The notes below the pieces were generated by a model. The model made no database searches and was not told where the DNA came from. It saw only the letters and a list, made by a program, of their open reading frames with translations. The position numbers were made by a program, and so were the translations under genes. Source: an uncultured Lachnospiraceae bacterium (lineage in GTDB: Bacteria > Bacillota > Clostridia > Lachnospirales > Lachnospiraceae). From it: a stretch of DNA of 64,000 nucleotides. The stretch is taken from NCBI GenBank assembly GCA_900539175.1, contig UQAW01000001.1, positions 1-64,000 of the forward strand, written 5' to 3'. Position 1 is the stretch's first letter. Every line of letters starts with the position of its first letter. Below are positions 17,201 through 24,475 of this stretch, in pieces.

Positions 17201-18422
17201 TGTCCATGTTTCTGTAAATGACGGTAATCTGGTTACTTCTTACAAACCGGAAGAACTGGCAAATATTTTGGGATATATGGATTGCTGTGAACTCTATCTG
17301 GAAGCAGGAGCAAAAGGTGAATTTAACAAAGTAATGCGTTTCCGTGTGGACGTTACAGGCGGGGTTTCTGTGATTGACCAGAATGGTATTTGGGAGACTA
17401 CGCCGGAAGGCTGTGCACCGTATCTGGATTATGCGATCGTTTTAGATGAGGAGAAAAATGAATATGCCGTGGAATTTAAAGTAAAACAGCTTCTTGACCC
17501 GATTGAAGAGGGTGAAGAGATTGGTGTATTCTTCCGTGTAATTGACAAGCTTAATCAGGGTTACGGTTCCCAGCGCAGCTGGTATGCAGAGTGCAACCGT
17601 CTTGGCGGTCCATGGCAACCGGAATTTTATAGCAAAGCTACAATCGGAACGGCAGCTCCGGCTGATGTAAAGAGAGAAAAAATTGATGCGGCATGCAGCA
17701 AGGCTGAGAAGGTTCTGCAGCAGACGGCAGATCAATTGTCAGTTTCCGAAAAAATTGCTATAGAGACAGCGCTTGCCAAAGCACATAATATCTCAAAAGA
17801 TATCGGTTCTTTCCAGAGCGATGTAGATTCTGCATATGATGCTCTTATGGCGCTGCTTCCTGTTGAAGAGGAACTTCCTTTTGTGGATGTAGAGGAGGAA
17901 GCATGGTATACAGATGCAGTACGTCTCGTATATCATCAGGATATTATGACAGGAAAGGATGAAACACACTTTGCACCGGCAGAGGACTTAAGCCGTGCAG
18001 AATTTGCAACGATTTTGTATCGAATGGCAGGTCAGCCGGCTGTAGAATATAAACCGGTATTTGAAGATGTAAAGGATGGTGAATTCTATACAGATGCTGT
18101 TCTGTGGGCAAATGCTAACGGAATTATAACCGGATATGAAGGAGGCAGCCTGTTTGGTACAAACGATAAGCTTACTCGTGAACAGATGGCAACCATGATG
18201 TTCCGCTATGCAAAATATCAGGGAGCAGATGATCTGGAAGTACGGGAGAGCTACGAAAAATTCGCAGATAGCAAAGAGGTAAGTGTATTTGCATCTGAGG
18301 CGATGGAATGGGCCGTTGGAACAGGGATGATTTCCGGATATGCAGACGGAAGACTGGCACCGCAGGATTATACCAACCGTGCGGTTTGTGCGGCAATGAT
18401 TCAGAGATTTCTGAACAGATAA
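14229..18422 (+). CDS. Secreted multidomain glycoside hydrolase-like protein with CBM9-like and SLH domains
   Basis: A 1397-residue exported surface protein. Order: signal peptide (1-25, LCVVLACPPVALKA), N-terminal domain, a beta-sandwich with galactose-binding-like features (about 130-310), a long helical catalytic-type region (about 389-760) with aromatic and acidic clusters such as DHDCIGQLAALI, SWGIDLYGHWLIDNW, DTPDDANWAAHM and SWWEFIDGWDHH, a beta domain to about 830, a helical spacer, a CBM9-like domain (about 933-1150, starting with AEISVDGKLDDAY), another helical spacer and three SLH repeats (from about 1216). The central part fits an (alpha/alpha)6 glycosidase, but I cannot assign a GH family. 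It would act on an extracellular glycan while bound to the cell wall. Proximity to the glucuronate operon makes a uronate-containing substrate worth testing. Confidence 0.8.
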   Translation: MKRTKRIFSAMLCVVLACPPVALKANVTEELGDGKYTRETADGDIASFGWEGDKHAPIAYRDGSYLLRDRDNLIVEFGIAGVAADDIQWYNKEGYLPCFVSEYSKNNMDFTVENFADKITTEPTLNEGEAYETSIFNPNEKYPAENGWTFGDVDYNGKRVQTFTAQADGRISDLQVLLVKWGEGEHDDLQAALYLAGEKGAPTGEALQQTTIAATDVQSGTYTQIPLDCSVKEGTRYALVLWQETLNPDAHYRWGYTYDPGKGDPYEDEYAGGMRLSDNSYHREDDIVGNNAMKVTVTEQEQTEGRDYEVAYSRLTVKNNNSSEQALPVVSEELIPLNEDAKSKTTIAAGETLVLDYAIAADRFGNTYFFPEDEVIAGFGGFDSHYEHMKTYWNNRLEGIIDIEKLPSGYEELIDAYKAGYIYTFIVADGDELNVGENNYDRVFDHDCIGQLAALIIQGDYGKFKEYNKHVFDTPQYRDAEWKYSWPIALYLQKSGDIDFVREEFENIKKHVHTIESDREDNGTGIMKKSWGIDLYGHWLIDNWSALTGLTTYKYLCEKLGEEGEAQWAKAQYDSLIKVVTDKLGSTMEWYDFNYLPASVMQDNDGHRCDTPDDANWAAHMLFGRWAWEGYLFGADQEDSLMIDQIDATYTYGFQRLENIGFPAYTFGGFPGMCSAYNAGYGSSALRGELYRDTGIKAYMYMIENAQNGPYSWWEFIDGWDHHTSKYCGGSCQHMWGQSTASKVLVDSLISEKFDGSIIVGRGIPTEWIADGEEIVVSNAPISNNKRIGFTLSTSGKEVTLALTGDRGNAPLSLELMSFKDNIEAVQGGSFDEETGIVTVETGVNTVNVTLKEDGSSALYEAKKELTISAQKLQNEAKEKTYTKESVDVARSYAQKAIEAAASSEATLNQLNNLQEELNTAKAALKERGGDRMNFGYIPHTDAEISVDGKLDDAYKDALNVKIAKGANQEHYHSSELNAEAKFLWKDGELYVHVSVNDGNLVTSYKPEELANILGYMDCCELYLEAGAKGEFNKVMRFRVDVTGGVSVIDQNGIWETTPEGCAPYLDYAIVLDEEKNEYAVEFKVKQLLDPIEEGEEIGVFFRVIDKLNQGYGSQRSWYAECNRLGGPWQPEFYSKATIGTAAPADVKREKIDAACSKAEKVLQQTADQLSVSEKIAIETALAKAHNISKDIGSFQSDVDSAYDALMALLPVEEELPFVDVEEEAWYTDAVRLVYHQDIMTGKDETHFAPAEDLSRAEFATILYRMAGQPAVEYKPVFEDVKDGEFYTDAVLWANANGIITGYEGGSLFGTNDKLTREQMATMMFRYAKYQGADDLEVRESYEKFADSKEVSVFASEAMEWAVGTGMISGYADGRLAPQDYTNRAVCAAMIQRFLNR

Positions 18423-18431
18423 AGAGTGAAA

Positions 18432-18477
18432 AGAGGGCATTGCAAGAGAAGAAGCGCTTGCAATGTCTTCTTTTTTG
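18432..18477 (+). terminator. Rho-independent terminator after the SLH glycosidase
   Basis: GGCATTGCAAG pairs with CTTGCAATGTC, followed by TTCTTTTTT, within 15 bases of the stop. Confidence 0.88.
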
Positions 18478-18489
18478 AGCGTTTCCCCC

Positions 18490-18518
18490 TTGTGAGAAAA
18501 AAATATTGAGAGTATACT
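18490..18518 (+). promoter_or_regulatory. Promoter of the 18631 gene
   Basis: TTGTGA (18490-18495), 17-base spacer, TATACT (18513-18518), placed just after the preceding terminator and about 110 bases before the start codon. Confidence 0.62.
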
Positions 18519-18630
18519 GGAATGTGTCTGAAGTGTAAAAATATTTTTGAGTTGTCTGCAGCATTTTTATAGAAAGCGGACACTGATTTTATAAAGGCAA
18601 CAGTGAATCTGATGCAAGGAGGAGAAAGAG

Positions 18631-19497
18631 ATGGAACGAAAAAGAATATGGCTGGCAGCGGCAGGAATCGTGGCGGTGTTGTTGATCGGAGCAGGAATTT
18701 TAATTTGGATGCGGGGTGACGAGGAGGAGAAAGGAAAAACGGATGCAGATCAGCGGCAGTCCGGTGAACAGGTTCAAAGTACGGCTATGTATGTACCATA
18801 CGGCGAGAATTCGTATATTATGGTAGATCAGGAAAACGGCGTTGTTTATACGGTAACGATGCCGGAGGAGATCTATGATATCAAGGGAAGGAAAATAACG
18901 GCTGCTGAACTTGAAAAAGGAAATATTCTGACAATTTATGGAGATGGAATTATGTTGGAATCTTATCCGGGGCAGTATCCGGGGGTGACGAAAATTGAAG
19001 TGGAGAAGAAGGGAGATCCTTCGGATGCAGATCAGTATCAGGAGTTGATTGATGAAATCTATCAGGAACCTGATCCGGCGGAACATCCCAGTCTGAACAT
19101 GGAATATCGAACGGATTTGGCGGTAGTGTCAGCAGGTGCTTCTGAGGGAGGGTACCAGTGGACGTATGAAGGAGCGGATGGACAGTCTCATTCTGTGACA
19201 GCAGATGCATCGCATATTCTGGAGTGGGATAATCTGATAGATCTTACACTGGATCAGTCAACGGAATTGCGTCTGCAGTTTTCTGAAATTCCAAAGCGGA
19301 TTGAGGTGACAAGATGGCCGTCAGAATTTTACAAAAAAGAGAGGCAGGAAGAACAGAACATTCCGGAGGGTGAAAAGGTATCGGCAGAAGAAACCAAAGA
19401 AGGTTATGTCCTGAAAGATGCAGAGCCGGGATATGTCTATCTGGTGACTGGAGTCTGGGATCATGGAAGAGTAGAATATGGATTTCTGACAAAGTAG
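18631..19497 (+). CDS. Unknown membrane-anchored extracytoplasmic protein
   Basis: A 288-residue protein with one N-terminal membrane segment (residues 8-27, AAAGIVAVLLIGAGILIWMR) and an acidic, Gln/Glu-rich linker, then a soluble domain outside the membrane. No lipobox cysteine is present, so it is a signal-anchored rather than a lipidated protein. The segment ITAAELEKGNILTIYGDGIM followed by YPGQYPGVTKIEVE resembles DUF3221-like/OB-type small beta domains seen in clostridial exported proteins; this is a weak impression. AAGGAGGAG lies before ATG 18631. Promoter and terminators on both sides make it a single-gene unit. Confidence 0.72.
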   Translation: MERKRIWLAAAGIVAVLLIGAGILIWMRGDEEEKGKTDADQRQSGEQVQSTAMYVPYGENSYIMVDQENGVVYTVTMPEEIYDIKGRKITAAELEKGNILTIYGDGIMLESYPGQYPGVTKIEVEKKGDPSDADQYQELIDEIYQEPDPAEHPSLNMEYRTDLAVVSAGASEGGYQWTYEGADGQSHSVTADASHILEWDNLIDLTLDQSTELRLQFSEIPKRIEVTRWPSEFYKKERQEEQNIPEGEKVSAEETKEGYVLKDAEPGYVYLVTGVWDHGRVEYGFLTK

Positions 19498-19512
19498 TAT
19501 GGTTAGATACCA

Positions 19513-19566
19513 GGGTCAAAAGGTTATGCGTTTCATGCTTGCATGAAAAAGCATGACTTTTGCCCC
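19513..19566. repeat. Long imperfect palindrome (REP-like hairpin)
   Basis: Nested complementary blocks: GGGTCAAAAG at the left with CTTTTGCCCC at the right, then ATGC/GCAT, then TTTCATGC/GCATGAAA around a two-base loop. About 54 bases fold into one hairpin. There is no U-tract, so it is not a standard terminator; it looks like a dispersed palindromic repeat. Confidence 0.6.
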
Positions 19567-19582
19567 CAACATCATGGTTATC

Positions 19583-19610
19583 AAAGAAGCTTGTTTTTGT
19601 GCTTCTTTTA
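19583..19610 (+). terminator. Short terminator-like hairpin before the amidase gene
   Basis: AAAGAAGC pairs with GCTTCTTT, continuing into TTA. It lies 25 bases before the start of the next gene and probably ends the 18631 transcript. Confidence 0.6.
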
Positions 19611-19634
19611 AAAATGGAGAGAGGATAGTTATTT

Positions 19635-20444
19635 ATGAGAAAGAAAAAATTTCGTGCCGCACTGATACAGATGGATTCTCAAGGTTGTTGGGAGGAAAAT
19701 AAAAGAAATGCGGAAAGATTTCTGCAGACAGCAGTAGAGCAGGGAGCTGATTATGTACAGTTTCCGGAAACTGTGGATTATATCGGTACAGAGTTTGGGC
19801 GGTTTGCCAGGGAGCATCGTGGGGAAGCAGAACTCTTTTTTTCTGATATGGCGAGAAAATATGAGGTATATCTTCATTGCGGAAGCATTACAGAATATCA
19901 GGAAGGAGGAAAACCAAAAAACACCACGTTGTTTTTCGGACCGGATGGAACAGTATTGGGAAAGTACAGTAAACTCCATCTCTTTGATGTGGAAGTGGAG
20001 GAGGGACCGTCTTACCGGGAGTCGGATGAAATTCAGGCGGGTGATCAGGCGGTCGTATTGCAGACGGAGATTGGTTCTTACGGACTTTCCATCTGCTATG
20101 ACATGAGATTTCCGGAACTGTACCGCGAGCTTGCATCGGAGGGAGCCGAAATTCTTTGTAATTCAGCTAATTTTACGAAGCCTACCGGACAATATCACTG
20201 GAGAACACTTCTTCGGGCGAGGGCGATCGAGAATACCTGTTTTGTACTGGCAGCAGGGCAGTGTGGAGAAAAGCCGAAATTTCAGGCATATGGGCATTCT
20301 ATGGTGATTGATCCCTGGGGTGATATTCTGCTGGAGATGGGAGAAGAATCAGGGGTTGGAGTTGTTGAGATTGATTTGGAAAGGATAGAGAAGGTGCGAA
20401 GACAGCTGCCTTGTCTGAAAAATCGCAGAAGGGACCTCTTTTGA
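19635..20444 (+). CDS. Carbon-nitrogen hydrolase (nitrilase superfamily, Nit-type amidase)
   Basis: A 269-residue cytoplasmic amidase. The catalytic triad is visible: Glu45 (FPETVDYIG), Lys113 (KYSKLHLFDV) and Cys154 (LSICYDMRFPELYR). The sequence fits the Nit1/Nit2 branch (deaminated glutathione amidase or omega-amidase), which hydrolyses alpha-keto amides; the precise substrate is uncertain. GAGAGGA precedes ATG 19635. It is followed after 90 bases by an alcohol dehydrogenase gene on the same strand. Confidence 0.88.
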   Translation: MRKKKFRAALIQMDSQGCWEENKRNAERFLQTAVEQGADYVQFPETVDYIGTEFGRFAREHRGEAELFFSDMARKYEVYLHCGSITEYQEGGKPKNTTLFFGPDGTVLGKYSKLHLFDVEVEEGPSYRESDEIQAGDQAVVLQTEIGSYGLSICYDMRFPELYRELASEGAEILCNSANFTKPTGQYHWRTLLRARAIENTCFVLAAGQCGEKPKFQAYGHSMVIDPWGDILLEMGEESGVGVVEIDLERIEKVRRQLPCLKNRRRDLF

Positions 20445-20534
20445 GTCTGGATACAAGATAGCATGTGTGCTAAAATAAGGAAAACGTATGGGATAAGAGA
20501 TTGGAAAACATCAGATTAGGAGGAGGTTTCAAAG

Positions 20535-21710
20535 ATGCAGAATTTTGTACAGTATGCGCCGACAGAGGTGATTTTTGGAAAGGATACGGAGCAACAGACA
20601 GGCAGCCAGGTAAAAAAATGGGGCGGTTCCAGAGCGTTGATTGTTTATGGCGGAGGCAGTGTTGTAAGGAGCGGATTGCTTGAACGTGTAGAAAAGTCTT
20701 TAAAAAGCAAGGAAATTGTGTATGAGGAATTCGGTGGGGTAAAGCCAAATCCGCGTCTGGCCTTTGCGGAAGAAGGTGTGAAGCGGGCGCTTGCATTTCA
20801 GGCAGACTTTATTTTGGCAGTAGGAGGAGGCAGTGCGATTGACACGGCAAAAGCCATCGCACATGGAGCGGCGAATCCGGATGAAAAGCTGTGGGATATC
20901 TGGACGAAGAAAGCTCCTCTTGTAAAATCTTTGCCGATCGGCGTTGTACTGACCATTGCTGCGGCGGGAAGTGAGATGAGTGATTCTGCGGTGTTAACCA
21001 ATGAAGCGATTGGAAAGAAGTCGGGAATCAATACGGAATTTAACCGGGCAAAATTTGCGATTATGAATCCGGAACTGGCATTTACTCTTCCAAAGTATCA
21101 GTTGGCCTGCGGGATCACGGATATTATGATGCATACCATGGAGCGATACTTTATCCCCGGAATTTCTTGTGAGATGACAGATGAAATTGCGGAAGGTCTG
21201 CTGCGGACTGTGATTAGAAACGGCAGGAAAGTGATGGAGAATCAGGAAGATTATGATGCCATGGCTGAAATTATGTGGTGCGGAAGCTTGTCGCATAATA
21301 ACCTGACGGAATGTGGACGCGGCAAGGATTTTTCCGTACATAAACTGGGTCATGCACTGAGTGCCCGATATGATGTGGCACACGGAGCCTCTCTGGCATC
21401 CGTGTGGGCTTCCTGGGCAAGGTATCAGTATGAAGCCGCGCCTCAGCGCTTTGCGAAGTATGCAAGAAAAGTATTTGGAATAGAAGGGCAGGATGAGAAG
21501 AAACTGGCTTTACAGGGAATTGCGGAAACAGAAAACTACTTCCGCAAAATTGGAATGCCAGTGTCATTGGAAGAATTGGGGGTTTTTCCGGATGATGATG
21601 AGGTTCGCAAACTTGCAATGGATGCAACCATGGGAAATACAGTGGAATTGTCAAGGCTGAAACCGTTGTCTGCGGACGAGGTGTATGAGATTTATCAAAT
21701 GGCAAAGTGA
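20535..21710 (+). CDS. Iron-containing alcohol dehydrogenase (butanol dehydrogenase type)
   Basis: A 391-residue NAD(P)H-dependent group III alcohol dehydrogenase reducing aldehydes to alcohols. The cofactor site is AVGGGSAIDTAKAIAHGA. Metal ligands are in CGITDIMMHTMERY (Asp, His), VHKLGHALSA (His) and DVAHGASLASVW (His). The BdhA/YugJ subgroup is suggested by length and the N-terminal QNFVQYAPTEVIFGK. AGGAGGA lies before ATG 20535. Typical clostridial fermentation enzyme. Confidence 0.92.
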   Translation: MQNFVQYAPTEVIFGKDTEQQTGSQVKKWGGSRALIVYGGGSVVRSGLLERVEKSLKSKEIVYEEFGGVKPNPRLAFAEEGVKRALAFQADFILAVGGGSAIDTAKAIAHGAANPDEKLWDIWTKKAPLVKSLPIGVVLTIAAAGSEMSDSAVLTNEAIGKKSGINTEFNRAKFAIMNPELAFTLPKYQLACGITDIMMHTMERYFIPGISCEMTDEIAEGLLRTVIRNGRKVMENQEDYDAMAEIMWCGSLSHNNLTECGRGKDFSVHKLGHALSARYDVAHGASLASVWASWARYQYEAAPQRFAKYARKVFGIEGQDEKKLALQGIAETENYFRKIGMPVSLEELGVFPDDDEVRKLAMDATMGNTVELSRLKPLSADEVYEIYQMAK

Positions 21711-21753
21711 TGAATGTGAGGCAGGAATAAAGGGAGAGGATTTTAAGATATCG

Positions 21754-21789
21754 AAAAAGAGCGATCTTCGTATGAAGAACGCTCTTTTT
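21754..21789. terminator. Strong bidirectional-type terminator after the alcohol dehydrogenase
   Basis: AAAAAGAGCG-ATCTTC pairs with GAAG-AACGCTCTTTTT; A-tract on the left and T-tract on the right make it usable from both strands. Confidence 0.85.
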
Positions 21790-21960
21790 GTGTGCGCTCG
21801 GCAGTGGGAAGGATATAGCTGAACACCAAGGCTCTTGCTGTGAGGTTTAAGAGGGTTGAAGAAAGGTGCAGGCAAGTCCCTGACCTAACATACAGAAACC
21901 ATTTCAGGCTAAGATTGCACGAAGACGGAGAAGTCTGATTTTTAAAGGAATATATATGCA
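21790..21960. other. Remnant sequence, possible repeat or decayed coding fragment
   Basis: The stretch is not AT-rich like its surroundings. In one forward frame, after a TAG at about 21826, codons read NTKALAVRFKRVEERCRQV and continue for another 20 residues to a stop at about 21940. The reverse strand is open for 72 codons but has no ribosome site. The abrupt change in composition suggests a fragment of a mobile or repeated element. I cannot name the source. Confidence 0.35.
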
Positions 21961-22164
21961 ATAATTACTATATTATTTGGGAATATATTATGATAAAATA
22001 AATTTATGATCAAGTATATTTGCATAAGCATGAGGAGAATATGCGCCTGTTTTTTTGAATTCCGGAGCGTAAAATTTTTGGCTTTTTGCCAAACATCTCC
22101 TTTGCTCTTTCACTTGATATTATAGGTTGTTCCACTTTTCCTGTCCACACTTATGTACTAAAGA
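21961..22164. other. AT-rich spacer without recognised gene
   Basis: No credible coding frame. A weak hairpin GCATA/TATGC (about 22023-22045) is followed by GCCTGTTTTTTT and could act as a poor terminator; otherwise nothing was recognised. Confidence 0.5.
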
Positions 22165-22330
22165 CTAGAGCGTGTTTGGATATTCATTCCCGCGATCTGC
22201 ATGCCCCACTTTGCGGTATATTTACCCCGCCTTCGGTCAACGTAGCCCGCTACGTCTCCCTCATTTGAGGCAAATCTCCCACAAACTTGGACGCACATCT
22301 TACGGAAAGCAATTTTCAAACACGCTCTAG
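22165..22330. mobile_element. MITE-like element, about 160 bp, with TA-flanked inverted repeats
   Basis: Terminal inverted repeats GAGCGTGTTTG (22168-22178) and CAAACACGCTC (22317-22327) are identical and each is bounded by TA (22166-22167 and 22328-22329), as expected for a TA duplication of IS630/Tc1-mariner-type elements. The interior has no gene; it is more GC-rich than the flanks and contains a small palindrome near GTAGCCCGCTAC. No transposase is in the window, so movement would need one in trans. Confidence 0.75.
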
Positions 22331-22397
22331 GAACGCATGGACACAGGTAGTCTAAGGGAGCAGTAATAATAAATATTTTGTTATTTTGGTTATTTCT

Positions 22398-22485
22398 ACT
22401 AAAAATAATTGTTAAAGTTATAAAAAGTAAATAAAAACTAAAAAATACTAAAAATAAGTTGAAAAAAGACTAAAAATGATATAAT
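22398..22485 (+). promoter_or_regulatory. Candidate promoter of the biosynthetic operon with four ACTAAAAA repeats
   Basis: TATAAT (22480-22485) has a TTGAAA (22459-22464) only 15 bases upstream, a short spacer. Copies of ACTAAAAA start at 22398, 22437, 22447 and 22469; distances of 39, 10 and 22 bases put them roughly on one helix face, the last between the promoter boxes. This may be an activator or repressor binding array. It is the only promoter-like site found ahead of the gene train that starts at 22782. Confidence 0.5.
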
Positions 22486-22511
22486 ATAACTTAACATAAG
22501 GAGGTCCGGGT

Positions 22512-22580
22512 ATTAGTAAGAGCGTACAATTGAAAAATTTTATTATGAAAAAATTGCATAAGAAATTAAATGAAGTATAA
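22512..22580 (+). CDS. Possible 22-residue basic leader peptide (ATT start)
   Basis: A perfect GGAGGT (22500-22505) lies six bases before ATT 22512. That frame encodes 22 residues, beginning ISKSVQLKNFIMKKLHKK (read as Met if ATT initiates), and stops at 22578-22580. It is basic and amphipathic-looking. The strong ribosome site right after the promoter has no other use visible, but ATT starts are rare. It could be a leader peptide, a signal-like peptide, or chance. Confidence 0.3.
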   Translation: MSKSVQLKNFIMKKLHKKLNEV

Positions 22581-22781
22581 TTATACTAAAATACAAAAAA
22601 CCATGAAAAAATTAATATATTTCATAAAAAAACCATATATTAACAATAAAAATATTATGTTAAACTTTAAAAATGATAAAAACATTTTAAAAACAAAATT
22701 TACAAATGGAAGATTTAATAAATATGTAGGTAGAAAGGGACAGAGGAATCTTCGGAATCAAGGAGAAGAGGGGGACGAGAG
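22581..22781 (+). other. Very AT-rich 5' leader of the biosynthetic operon
   Basis: About 200 bases of low-complexity A-rich sequence. A frame from 22570 to 22785 overlaps the next start by ATGA, but its product is nearly all Lys, Asn, Ile and Phe and has no good ribosome site, so I do not call it a gene. The sequence ends in GGAGAAGAGGGGG, the ribosome site for 22782. Confidence 0.5.
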
Positions 22782-24410
22782 ATGAAAGCAGAATCAAACG
22801 GAAGGATCTGCAAAAGATGCAAAACAGAAATTTCCAGAGAAATATTGGATGCCAGATATTCGGTTTGTCCAAACTGCGGCTATTATATGAGATTTCACGC
22901 ATATAAAAGAATTAAAGCATTAGCTGACAAAAATTCCTTTAAAGAGTGGAAAATAAAAAACACTTTTTCAAATCCGCTGCGCGATGAAAAATATGAGAGA
23001 ACCGTAAGTGATTTAAGAAAGAAACATCGTCTGGAAGAGGCTGTCGTTACAGGAGAAATGAAAATAAACGGTATGAGTACGGCTGTCGGTGTGATGGATA
23101 CAAGATTTATGATGGCGAGTATGGGACGCATTGTTGGAGAACAGATTACAAGCTTGTTTGAACAGGCAGCCCAGAAGAAACTACCTGTGATTTTGTTTTG
23201 CTGTTCCGGCGGAGCAAGAATGCAGGAAGGAATTGTTTCGTTGATGCAGATGGAAAAGACAGCAGCCGCCGTAAAGAAGCATAGCGATCAGGGCTTGCTG
23301 TATATTTCTGTTTTGACGAATCCGACAATGGGCGGAGTCAGTGCAAGTTTTGCAATGATTGCAGATATCGTTCTGGCAGAAAAAGGTGCAATGATAGGTT
23401 TTGCGGGACCGAGGGTGATTGAACAAAATACCGGGGCAAAATTACCAAAAGATTTTCAGACAGCGGAGTTTCAGCTATCACATGGGTTTGTGGATAAAAT
23501 TGTGTCCCGCAGTGAAATGAAAGAGGATCTTGGGAATCTGTTAAGGCTACATAAAAAAAGACGAATACAGCTGAAAGGGGCAGAGAAAATCCGCCGGAGT
23601 TTTTCAAAACCTGAAAATTCGCAGAGCTTAAGTCCCTGGCAGAAAGTGAAAATTGCACGGGCGAAGGATCGGCCTACAAGCATGGATTACATAGAGCGGA
23701 TGTTCGACGAGTTTATAGAGCTTCATGGGGACAGAGCTTCGGGAGATGACCATGCAATTGTAGGTGGGATTGCAAACCTGAATGGACGTGCCGTAACGGT
23801 AATTGGTCAGCAAAAAGGGAAAAAGAGTCTGGAGGAAGCAACCTATCGTAATTGGGGAATGGCATCACCGAATGGATATCGTAAGGCCTTGCGACTTATG
23901 AAGCAGGCAGAAAAATTTAACCGGCCGATTATTTGTTTTGTTGACACAATCGGGGCTGCATGCGGGAAAGAAGCGGAAGAGCAGGGACAGGGAGCGATAA
24001 TCGCAGAGCTTTTAAGAGATATGTCAGGCATCGAAGTTCCGATTTTATCTGTCATAATCAGCGAAGGGGGAAGCGGAGGAGCCCTGGCTTTGGGGGTCGG
24101 CAACGAAGTGTGGATGTTGGAGAATGCGGTTTATTCCGTACTGACTCCGGAGGGATATGCAAGTATTCTGTGGAAGGATAATGCAAGGGCGGAAGAAGCG
24201 GCAGAACTGATGAAACTGACGGCGGCAGATTTGCATGAACTGGGGATCGTAGAGAAAGTATTTAATGAACCAATGAATCTTTCAACCGACAATATGGGGG
24301 AGATTTGCCGGCAATTAAAAGAAGCGATGCTTTTGTTTATCAAAGAATATCATAGAAAATCGAAACATGTGATTGTACAGGAACGATACCAGCGTTTTAG
24401 AAAATTCTAA
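22782..24410 (+). CDS. Fused acetyl-CoA carboxylase carboxyltransferase (AccD-AccA)
   Basis: A 542-residue fusion of the beta and alpha carboxyltransferase subunits, which move CO2 from carboxybiotin to acetyl-CoA to give malonyl-CoA. Residues 1-260 are AccD-like with a four-cysteine zinc finger (CKRCKTEI, CPNCGYYMRF) and CCSGGARMQEG; residues about 280-542 are AccA-like (YIERMFDEFIELHGDR, FVDTIGAACGKEAEEQGQGA, IISEGGSGGALALGVG, LTPEGYASILWKD). Biotin carrier and carboxylase are not in the window and would come from primary metabolism. As first protein of the NRPS/PKS train it probably raises malonyl-CoA for polyketide extension. A duplicate dedicated copy is inferred, since housekeeping acc genes should lie elsewhere. 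Confidence 0.9.
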   Translation: MKAESNGRICKRCKTEISREILDARYSVCPNCGYYMRFHAYKRIKALADKNSFKEWKIKNTFSNPLRDEKYERTVSDLRKKHRLEEAVVTGEMKINGMSTAVGVMDTRFMMASMGRIVGEQITSLFEQAAQKKLPVILFCCSGGARMQEGIVSLMQMEKTAAAVKKHSDQGLLYISVLTNPTMGGVSASFAMIADIVLAEKGAMIGFAGPRVIEQNTGAKLPKDFQTAEFQLSHGFVDKIVSRSEMKEDLGNLLRLHKKRRIQLKGAEKIRRSFSKPENSQSLSPWQKVKIARAKDRPTSMDYIERMFDEFIELHGDRASGDDHAIVGGIANLNGRAVTVIGQQKGKKSLEEATYRNWGMASPNGYRKALRLMKQAEKFNRPIICFVDTIGAACGKEAEEQGQGAIIAELLRDMSGIEVPILSVIISEGGSGGALALGVGNEVWMLENAVYSVLTPEGYASILWKDNARAEEAAELMKLTAADLHELGIVEKVFNEPMNLSTDNMGEICRQLKEAMLLFIKEYHRKSKHVIVQERYQRFRKF

Positions 24411-24475
24411 ACGAAGTACAGATGATATGGTCTGTGTTTACATAGATCAAGAAAATAACATTCAGGAGGAAAATT

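Noticed and set aside
22168..22327. Possible CRISPR or tRNA in the GC-richer island left of the operon
   Set aside because: No repeated spacers and no cloverleaf; the terminal inverted repeats with TA flanks explain the segment as a MITE-like element.
22570..22785. Lys/Asn-rich 71-codon forward frame overlapping the AccDA start by ATGA
   Set aside because: Product reflects A-rich DNA, no usable ribosome site; the ATGA overlap alone is weak support. Kept only as a note in the leader description.
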